5,143 nucleotides of DNA. It comes from Bdellovibrionales bacterium. GTDB lineage: Bacteria > Bdellovibrionota > Bdellovibrionia > Bdellovibrionales > UBA1609. Numbering within the stretch: the first letter of the stretch is position 1; each line of letters begins with the position of its first letter. Below are positions 1-5,143 of the stretch, piece by piece. Position numbers and translations under genes: made by a program. The DNA lies in contig JAGRAK010000155.1 of the NCBI GenBank assembly GCA_020434645.1, positions 1 through 5,143 on the forward strand, given 5' to 3'. The notes beneath the pieces are model-generated. The model was not told where the DNA came from. It did no database searches and saw only the letters and a program-made list of their open reading frames with translations.

Positions 1-19
1 AAATAAAAACGGGAAAAAC

Positions 20-3000
20 ATGAAAAACAGAATGAATTTGGCAATAGGCGCACTTTTTTTCTTCTCCGGTTTGACCAGTCTCGTTTATCAAGCCGTTTGG
101 ATTCGGACTCTTTCTCTCGGCGTCGGGTCGACATCGGCCTCAATGAGTTTAGTGCTCTCGATTTTCTTTTTCGGTTTATCTGCAGGAAGTTATTTCACCG
201 GGCAATTTGCGCACAAAATTAAAAAACCAATTCTATTTTACGGAATCATTGAAGCTTTTATCGGCGTTTACGCTATCGGACTTGTTTATGTGCTGACACA
301 TTTTCATTCAGTGCTTGCCGTCCTGCCGCTAACCGGATCACTTTCGTGGTTCGGCACTTTATGTAAATTTGCACTGGTTTTTATTCTGCTCATAGCTCCT
401 ACGCTTTGTATGGGCGCATCTCTGCCACTACTCATTCAGTTTTTTGTAAAAGAAGATAAAAGTGTAGGGCGTCTTGTGAGTTTACTTTATGGAGTGAATA
501 CTCTTGGCGCTGTCGCCGGCGCATTTTTATCTGGATTTTATTTTATTCCAAAGTTTGGTATTTATATTGCCAATCATTCAATGGCGGCACTGAATGTTTT
601 AATTTTATTAGTAGCTGTTTATTTGCAAAAGCACTATCAACCGCTGGAGCGCGGTGATAGTCACAAGTCAGGAGCGCTGAATACAGAGTTAAAAAAAGAT
701 TTAAATAAAAAGTCATTGTCGCTATCAGCCCTTACTACTTTGCAGAAGTTTTTACTTGTATCATGTGGGGTTACAGGGTTTAGCTCCATCGCGGCCGAAG
801 TGATGTGGAACAAATATTTGGGTATTTTCTTAGGCTCTAATATTTTTGGCCTTAGCCTGATTCTCACACTTTTTTTGCTGGGGATAGCCATCGGCTCACT
901 CGTGCTCTCAACATTCATCGACAAAGTAAAAGATCTTGTGAAACTCTACGTCGCTGTTTTGTTACTCGCATGTATCATGATGATAGGTGCAAGTTACCTT
1001 TTAAATCTTGCCCCTATATTAACAAATGTGATCAGCTACTATATCGGTGGATCTGTTTCACTTATTATAATTAAGTCAGCACTTACCGGAGTTATTTTAT
1101 TTCTGCCTACATGTTTTTTTGGTGCTCTTTTACCGCTCGGTATTCGATTACTAACAGATAAGGCCGATATGGCCGCAGCCATTACTGGAGTGACTTATTC
1201 AATTAACACTGTGGGCTCAATTCTGGGCTCTTACTTTGCTGGTATTATTTTAATTCCGATGATCGGGTCGGGACGAACATTGCAAATTGCAATTCTCCTG
1301 CTGTTGGTTACAGGAACAGCGGTCACTGTTCTTGGTTTGAAAAAAACTATAACACGTACAGTTTTTCTTTTGCTTTACGCGGCACTTTTTGTCGGATCAT
1401 TTAATTATGAAGGCATAAATTTTAAAAACATTGTGAAGTCAGCATATTATCAAACCACGCCGAAAGATCTCAGCATGAAAGAAGCGATGAGGTTTTTTGC
1501 TAAAGATGCAGAGCGATTTAAACTTATTGTTGAAGGGCAGACGGCGGTCATTAGTCTCAGTCAAGATCCTGCAGAAGCAACAAATTGGGAAGACTATTTG
1601 CGACTCAAAACAAATGGACTGAATGAATCTCTATATGACGTAAAAAACTTAGACCACTTGCCTAAGTACGAGGCCTTATTGGGGCTATTGCCTTATGCAT
1701 TGGCTCGTGACCCTCAAAAGGCTTTTGTGGTGGGTTATGGCGGCGGCTACACTGTTGATTTTTTATCTTCGACTGATCTTAAAGAAGTATATGTGGCTGA
1801 GCTTGAGCATGGTATTATTGAGGCTGCACAATTTGTATATAAGAATGAAAATCCAATTCTAAAAAGAGCCAACGTCAATTTGAACATAGAAGATGCGCGT
1901 TTTGCTCTGGCAGCAAAGCTTGGCGGCCCTTATGATATAATCGTGTCGCAACCATCGCACTCATGGCTTTCGGGTGTCGCTAATCTTTTCACCAGTGAAT
2001 ATTTTGAAATAGTAAAATCCAACTTGAGCGATAGGGGCATTTTTTCTCAGTGGCTCAATCTTTACAATATGGACACAGCGGTTTTAAAAAGTGTACTGCA
2101 TACATTTTATAAGACGTTCCCATACGGTGCTATTTTTTCTGATCGAGGGGATGAAGAAATGATTATGATAGGATCGATGCATCCTATCGAGTTTAATCAT
2201 AATAAACTGCAGGCTATATTTCAGAATAAAAGATTTAACGAACAATTGACAGATTTCAAAACGGCCTATGATTTTCTCTCCACCTTTTCAATGGGGCGCG
2301 AGGAGGTTGTCGCTTTAACGAAAGATGCTGAGCTTAATACAGATATTAATGCTTACGCTGAAGTTCGTCAGAGTCAGCTTTTTTATACTTTTGTTAATGA
2401 TCACCCGGGTGATTTTTTAATAAATAATTACCGCGCCAACTTTAAGAGCATCGTATCTGACGAGGTGGCCCGTGATCCTGCATTTCATCTGAATATGCTA
2501 CAGTCGCTTCGAAAATTCCCAGGGGAGTCTCAGGGTTATCAAAAATTCTACACAGCCTTACAAAACTACACAAAAAACCATGAGAACGAAGTTGATCAAT
2601 ACTACAAATTGGCTGAGTTTAATTATCAAATAGAACTGTATGCCAAGGCCAAAAAATATTTAGATCAGTTTATGGCAAAAAAGCCAACTCCCGAAGCCCT
2701 TGATTTACTCATTCGCGTCAACTTGGCGACAAAAGATTATGCCTCGGCACTTAGCGCTTATAATAAATACGCTCAGTATCAAAGTGCTTCTACTGATTGT
2801 TACGCTGTTGGTGTTTTCACGTACACATCAAATTGGTCAAAAGCGAAAACAATATTAAATCGGGTGTTGAGTAAATACTCTGACTATAAGGCGCTTTGTG
2901 GTAGCTATCTTAATCAATCTTTAGGTGCCTATTATTTTTATAATGGCAGCCCGCAAGAGGCGATTCAATATTTGCAAAGTTCGTATGATGAGTATCCATA

Positions 3001-3205
3001 CGACTTAAGAAACTTAGAGCTTCTGATCTCAGCGTATTTCGCTAATGGGCAAAGTTATTCAGGAAATTACTACAGTTCGATTTATCAAGGCGCATATGAT
3101 AAAGAAAAAAACCGTCTTGATAGCCTCGCCTATTTTTTTGAGACCGAAGGTCACAAAGAAGACGCCGAGTTTATTCGTAAACAAATTGAAAACATGAAGC
3201 GGTAA
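20..3205 (+). CDS. Fused MFS-like membrane / spermidine synthase-like protein with C-terminal TPR-like region
   Basis: Membrane protein of 1061 residues; its exact reaction is unknown. Residues 6-203 and 242-439 form two similar six-helix halves sharing a PTxxxGAxLPL motif (from P127 and P363) and an N-T-[LV]-G helix, both typical of the fused MFS/spermidine-synthase family. A further hydrophobic segment lies at about 445-461. Residues about 500-740 resemble a spermidine synthase: TNGLNESL (531-538), glycine-rich SAM loop VGYGGGYT (571-578), acidic AELE (593-596), NIEDAR (622-627) and YDIIVSQPSHSW (638-649). In canonical aminopropyltransferases this last motif carries two active-site Asp; here they align with Q644 and H647, so spermidine synthesis is doubtful. 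Residues 858-1003 contain TPR-like helix pairs, and the rest is rich in Tyr. ATG 20 is chosen because a GGGA stands 5 nt upstream and a short basic leader precedes helix 1. The frame is open to the window edge, so an upstream start is not excluded. Family assignment is firm, function is not. Confidence 0.9.
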   Translation: MKNRMNLAIGALFFFSGLTSLVYQAVWIRTLSLGVGSTSASMSLVLSIFFFGLSAGSYFTGQFAHKIKKPILFYGIIEAFIGVYAIGLVYVLTHFHSVLAVLPLTGSLSWFGTLCKFALVFILLIAPTLCMGASLPLLIQFFVKEDKSVGRLVSLLYGVNTLGAVAGAFLSGFYFIPKFGIYIANHSMAALNVLILLVAVYLQKHYQPLERGDSHKSGALNTELKKDLNKKSLSLSALTTLQKFLLVSCGVTGFSSIAAEVMWNKYLGIFLGSNIFGLSLILTLFLLGIAIGSLVLSTFIDKVKDLVKLYVAVLLLACIMMIGASYLLNLAPILTNVISYYIGGSVSLIIIKSALTGVILFLPTCFFGALLPLGIRLLTDKADMAAAITGVTYSINTVGSILGSYFAGIILIPMIGSGRTLQIAILLLLVTGTAVTVLGLKKTITRTVFLLLYAALFVGSFNYEGINFKNIVKSAYYQTTPKDLSMKEAMRFFAKDAERFKLIVEGQTAVISLSQDPAEATNWEDYLRLKTNGLNESLYDVKNLDHLPKYEALLGLLPYALARDPQKAFVVGYGGGYTVDFLSSTDLKEVYVAELEHGIIEAAQFVYKNENPILKRANVNLNIEDARFALAAKLGGPYDIIVSQPSHSWLSGVANLFTSEYFEIVKSNLSDRGIFSQWLNLYNMDTAVLKSVLHTFYKTFPYGAIFSDRGDEEMIMIGSMHPIEFNHNKLQAIFQNKRFNEQLTDFKTAYDFLSTFSMGREEVVALTKDAELNTDINAYAEVRQSQLFYTFVNDHPGDFLINNYRANFKSIVSDEVARDPAFHLNMLQSLRKFPGESQGYQKFYTALQNYTKNHENEVDQYYKLAEFNYQIELYAKAKKYLDQFMAKKPTPEALDLLIRVNLATKDYASALSAYNKYAQYQSASTDCYAVGVFTYTSNWSKAKTILNRVLSKYSDYKALCGSYLNQSLGAYYFYNGSPQEAIQYLQSSYDEYPYDLRNLELLISAYFANGQSYSGNYYSSIYQGAYDKEKNRLDSLAYFFETEGHKEDAEFIRKQIENMKR

Positions 3206-3208
3206 AAT

Positions 3209-3274
3209 AAAAGGTACCTGGTAACCTTTTTAAGACTCGCCGCGCATAAAAAGGTTACCAGGTACCTTTTTTTT
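3209..3274. terminator. Bidirectional intrinsic terminator between convergent genes
   Basis: A perfect 24-bp inverted repeat (3209-3232 pairing with 3247-3270) encloses a 14-nt GC-rich loop (3233-3246). On the plus strand the stem runs into eight T (3267-3274). On the minus strand it is followed by CCTTTTATTTTACC, also U-rich in RNA. The stem starts 3 nt after the plus-strand stop codon and ends 2 nt before the permease stop codon, so it is placed to end both transcripts. The stem is longer than a usual intrinsic terminator, and the outer A/T pairs can merge with the U tract. Termination is inferred from structure and position. Confidence 0.85.
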
Positions 3275-3285
3275 ACGTACCTTTT
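3209..3285. repeat. Inverted repeat with near-palindromic arms plus a third partial copy
   Basis: Each arm contains GGTACC and GGTAACC (or GGTTACC) and can fold on itself: AAAAGGT pairs with ACCTTTT around an 8-nt loop. The element could therefore form either one long hairpin or two small ones. A further 9-nt match, GTACCTTTT at 3277-3285, lies 15 bp beyond the same string in the right arm. It sits inside the permease gene, where it encodes the final Lys-Gly-Thr. The layout of two inverted near-palindromes with a fixed spacer resembles REP-type or MITE-type intergenic elements, but only one locus is visible, so dispersal in the genome is a guess. Confidence 0.6.
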
Positions 3286-4370
3286 CGTTGGGAGCTATCA
3301 ATAGCCACGGCGCCGATGATGATGAGGCCTTTGAACACCATTTGATAAAAGCTGGGTACACCCATGAGATCCATGCCGTTATTGAGTGCTGCAATGGTGA
3401 GAGCTCCCACGAGACTGCCAGTGACTGTGCCGCTGCCGCCTTTGAGGCTCGTGCCACCAATTACAACTGCGGCTATGGCATCAAGTTCAAAGAGTTGTCC
3501 GGCATTGGGGTCAGCACTATTGAGTCGTGAAGTGAGCAGTACAGCTGCAAGACCTGAGAGAAATCCCATAAAAGTATAAACAAGAAATAAATTTTTCTTA
3601 ATATTCACGCCCGCCCAATAAGCCGCTTTCTGGTTGGAGCCTATGGCATAGACACTGCGACCAAAAACAGTGGAGCTGAGTAAAAATAGAGTCACGCTGG
3701 CGACAACAAGAAGAAAAACAACAATGACGGGCATGCCTTTATAATTCATAAATGAATAAGCTAAAAAAGCGAGAAGTGACCCAGGAAAAATCAGATTCAC
3801 CAAATTTTTTCGATTTGAATATATAAGCACTCCCAAAAGTGCGAGCACAGCCAAAACCGAAGGTATTGGCGGCACATACGCTCCGGCAAAATTCCCCAGA
3901 GATTCACTGACAGGAGCCATGCTTGCGCCACCAGACCAGATCAGTGCAAGGCCGCGTGCAATCACCATCATGCCGAGAGTAATAACAAATGGGACGATGC
4001 TTAGGGCTGAAATTAATATGCCAGAGACAGCGCCACTCAGTGTGCCGACAACAAGGGCGAGTGCAGTTGAGGCGAGCGCGCCGGTATAGCCCAGGCTGAG
4101 CCAATCGAAACTGAGTTGAGAGTAACCCACGGCAATTCCGGCAAGAGCGACGAGGCTACCGATCGAAAGGTCTATGCCGCCCGTGATAATCACGAGAGTC
4201 ATGCCGCAAGCGAGTACGCCATTGATAGAGGCTTGCCGCAAAAGATTTGTGATGTTGCGTGAAGAGAAAAAATCACCTCTAGTCAGAATTAAAAAAAGAA
4301 AACAAAGCGTGAATAGCCCAATCCATGCGCCGTTTTTTTGCAAAAATAATTTTGTTTTTTCATTTTTCAT
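3273..4370 (-). CDS. Sugar ABC transporter permease, RbsC/XylH family
   Basis: Inner-membrane permease of 365 residues for a monosaccharide importer, presumably working as a dimer with the ATPase encoded just upstream and an unseen periplasmic binding protein. Family signatures: GGIDLSIGS (64-72), PFVITLG (127-133), GRSVYAIGSNQKAA (237-250), SRLNSADP (281-288), and FELDAIAAVVIGGTSLKGG (294-312), the cytoplasmic loop region expected to contact the ATPase. About ten hydrophobic segments are visible. It is longer than E. coli RbsC (about 320 residues) because of extra sequence around 178-235 containing YKGMPVIV before TVFGRSVYAIG, a layout I associate with the longer XylH-type permeases. Xylose or a related sugar is therefore possible, but the substrate cannot be read from sequence. 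ATG 4370 is supported by GAGG at 4379-4376 with a 5-nt spacer. The stop codon lies in the T tract of the terminator. It follows the ATPase stop by 34 nt, so the two are probably co-transcribed and may be translationally linked. Confidence 0.93.
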   Translation of the reverse strand: MKNEKTKLFLQKNGAWIGLFTLCFLFLILTRGDFFSSRNITNLLRQASINGVLACGMTLVIITGGIDLSIGSLVALAGIAVGYSQLSFDWLSLGYTGALASTALALVVGTLSGAVSGILISALSIVPFVITLGMMVIARGLALIWSGGASMAPVSESLGNFAGAYVPPIPSVLAVLALLGVLIYSNRKNLVNLIFPGSLLAFLAYSFMNYKGMPVIVVFLLVVASVTLFLLSSTVFGRSVYAIGSNQKAAYWAGVNIKKNLFLVYTFMGFLSGLAAVLLTSRLNSADPNAGQLFELDAIAAVVIGGTSLKGGSGTVTGSLVGALTIAALNNGMDLMGVPSFYQMVFKGLIIIGAVAIDSSQRKGT

Positions 4371-4416
4371 TTTAGCCTCGAATTTATTTTAGCTCCGAAT
4401 TTATTTAAGCTCCGAA
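4366..4416 (-). repeat. Three tandem 17-bp units spanning the ATPase stop to the permease start
   Basis: On the minus strand, unit 1 is TTCGGAGCTTAAATAAA (4416-4400), unit 2 TTCGGAGCTAAAATAAA (4399-4383) and unit 3 TTCGAGGCTAAAATGAA (4382-4366). Units 1 and 2 differ at one base, units 2 and 3 at three. Unit 1 encodes the last Phe-Gly-Ala and stop of the ATPase; unit 3 includes the permease start ATG. The 34-nt gap between the genes equals exactly two units. Each unit carries a Shine-Dalgarno-like core (GGAG, GGAG, GAGG). Confidence 0.85.
4376..4379 (-). promoter_or_regulatory. Ribosome binding site of the permease gene
   Basis: GAGG reads 5 nt before ATG 4370 on the minus strand and fixes that start. 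Two earlier GGAG cores from the tandem units lie 17 and 34 bp further upstream, too far to serve this ATG directly. They could act as ribosome standby sites, which is inference. Confidence 0.75.
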
Positions 4417-5143
4417 TGCAAGTCTCATTAGTTCAAATTGGGTGAATTGGCTGCGATCGAGTATCCCTTTAATCTGCCCTTCGCGCATCATAGCCACGCG
4501 ATCACTGAGTGCCATGAGCTCCGGCAGGTCTGAGCTAATAAGTAAAATTGCCTTACCCGAGAGTGCCAGTTTAAAAATTATTTCATAAATTTCAGATTTG
4601 GCTTTGACATCAATGCCGCGCGTAGGCTCATCTAAAATAATAAGTTTTGAGTCGGTCTCCATGGCACGCGCGATAATGACCTTTTGTTGATTGCCGCCAG
4701 AAAGTTGCTGAATCTCTTGATTAATGCCCGTGCACTTGGTGTTGAGTTCTTTTAAGCGATCACCAGAGCGCTGGCTCTCGAGAGTTTCATCTATTTTGAG
4801 TTTTTTATAGAATACAGCTAGATTTGAAATTCGCGCATTCTCATTGAGTGAGCGCATAGGGAGTATGCTTTCGCCTTTGCGGTCTTCGCTAACATAACTG
4901 ATACCGCCTTTTAACGCAGCCCCCGGTGACGGAAAGGACACAGGCTCGTTTAAAAATGAAACTTGTCCTGAGAGAATTTGCGAAGACTCATCACCGAAAA
5001 TAGCTTTGACAAGTTCAGTGCGGCCAGAGCCAAGGAGCCCGCCAATACCAAAAATTTCACCTTCTCTGATTTCAAAATCAAGAGGCCCGAGCAGAAATTG
5101 TTTGTCAGGAATTTTTGCATTCAAAGAATGAACCCGCAAGACG
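4405..5143 (-). CDS. Sugar ABC transporter ATP-binding protein (RbsA/XylG type), C-terminal half, 5' partial
   Basis: Second nucleotide-binding domain of a two-domain sugar-import ATPase that powers the adjacent permease at the inner face of the cytoplasmic membrane. Numbering from codon 5139-5137: P-loop GLLGSGRT (34-41) with Arg40 in place of the usual Lys, YVSEDRKGE (82-90), signature LSGGNQQ (146-152), Walker B LIILDEP (166-172) with Glu171 present, and GID (175-177). The switch position reads ISSDLPE, with Ser203 where His is usual. The Arg in the P-loop, SEDRK and missing switch His are what I expect for the degenerate second domain of RbsA-type proteins, so this is not decay. The first domain lies beyond the window: the frame continues through codon 5142-5140 (Val) to the edge. 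Full-length relatives are about 500 residues, so roughly half is missing. It is transcribed ahead of the permease. The transported sugar is undetermined. Confidence 0.93.
   Translation of the reverse strand, partial: VLRVHSLNAKIPDKQFLLGPLDFEIREGEIFGIGGLLGSGRTELVKAIFGDESSQILSGQVSFLNEPVSFPSPGAALKGGISYVSEDRKGESILPMRSLNENARISNLAVFYKKLKIDETLESQRSGDRLKELNTKCTGINQEIQQLSGGNQQKVIIARAMETDSKLIILDEPTRGIDVKAKSEIYEIIFKLALSGKAILLISSDLPELMALSDRVAMMREGQIKGILDRSQFTQFELMRLAFGA

Noticed and set aside
661..924. 87-codon minus-strand reading frame
   Set aside because: It lies wholly opposite the well-supported membrane domain of the 20-3205 gene and has no recognisable features.
1114..1120. Seven-T tracts inside genes (also at 54-60 and 4333-4339) as possible phase-variation sites
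   Set aside because: They are short, normal for AT-rich coding DNA rich in Phe and Lys codons, and the reading frames are intact across them.
3230..3460. 76-codon minus-strand frame across the permease end
   Set aside because: It overlaps the permease in another frame and runs through the terminator hairpin.
3288..3579. Short plus-strand frames (3288-3530 and 3364-3579)
   Set aside because: They are antisense to the conserved C-terminal part of the permease and carry no recognisable domain.
3904..4104. 66-codon minus-strand frame
   Set aside because: It is out of frame within the permease gene, whose own frame matches the family throughout.
4174..4392. 72-codon plus-strand frame
   Set aside because: It is antisense to the conserved N-terminal part of the permease, including the GGIDLSIGS motif.
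4495..4535. Missing switch His and P-loop Lys in the ATPase as signs of a decaying gene
   Set aside because: These changes are usual in the second nucleotide-binding domain of RbsA-type ATPases, and the frame and other motifs are intact.
5137..5139. TTG as the start codon of the ATPase gene
   Set aside because: The frame continues upstream to the window edge, and the sequence from this codon begins in the second nucleotide-binding domain of a two-domain family. It is an internal Leu codon.

Overview
The window holds three protein genes and almost no free intergenic DNA. A long plus-strand gene (20-3205) converges on a minus-strand pair of sugar ABC-transporter genes: a permease (3273-4370) and, upstream of it, an ATPase whose 5' part runs off the right edge (4405-5143). 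The host is a bacterium, probably Gram-negative, with an AT-rich genome and dense gene packing. My impression is a Bdellovibrio-like or other former deltaproteobacterial lineage, but nothing here proves that and it should be treated as a weak guess.

The plus-strand gene encodes a 1061-residue membrane protein of the fused MFS/spermidine-synthase type. It has a duplicated 2 x 6-helix membrane core, a probable 13th hydrophobic segment, a spermidine-synthase-like SAM-binding domain lacking the usual catalytic aspartates, and a TPR-like, tyrosine-rich C-terminal region. Its substrate is unknown.

The minus-strand genes read ATPase then permease and look like one operon. They would import a monosaccharide with a periplasmic binding protein that is not in the window. 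The permease most resembles the long XylH-type subfamily. The ATPase fragment is the second nucleotide-binding half of an RbsA/XylG-type double ATPase. The two genes are joined by an unusual array of three 17-bp units. The first unit contains the ATPase stop codon, and the last contains the permease Shine-Dalgarno sequence and start codon.

The 67-nt gap between the convergent genes is almost filled by a perfect 24-bp inverted repeat with T tracts on both sides. This is a strong bidirectional terminator candidate and may also belong to a dispersed repeat family. No RNA genes, CRISPR arrays, insertion sequences or transposases are visible, and no gene-free stretch exceeds 67 nt.
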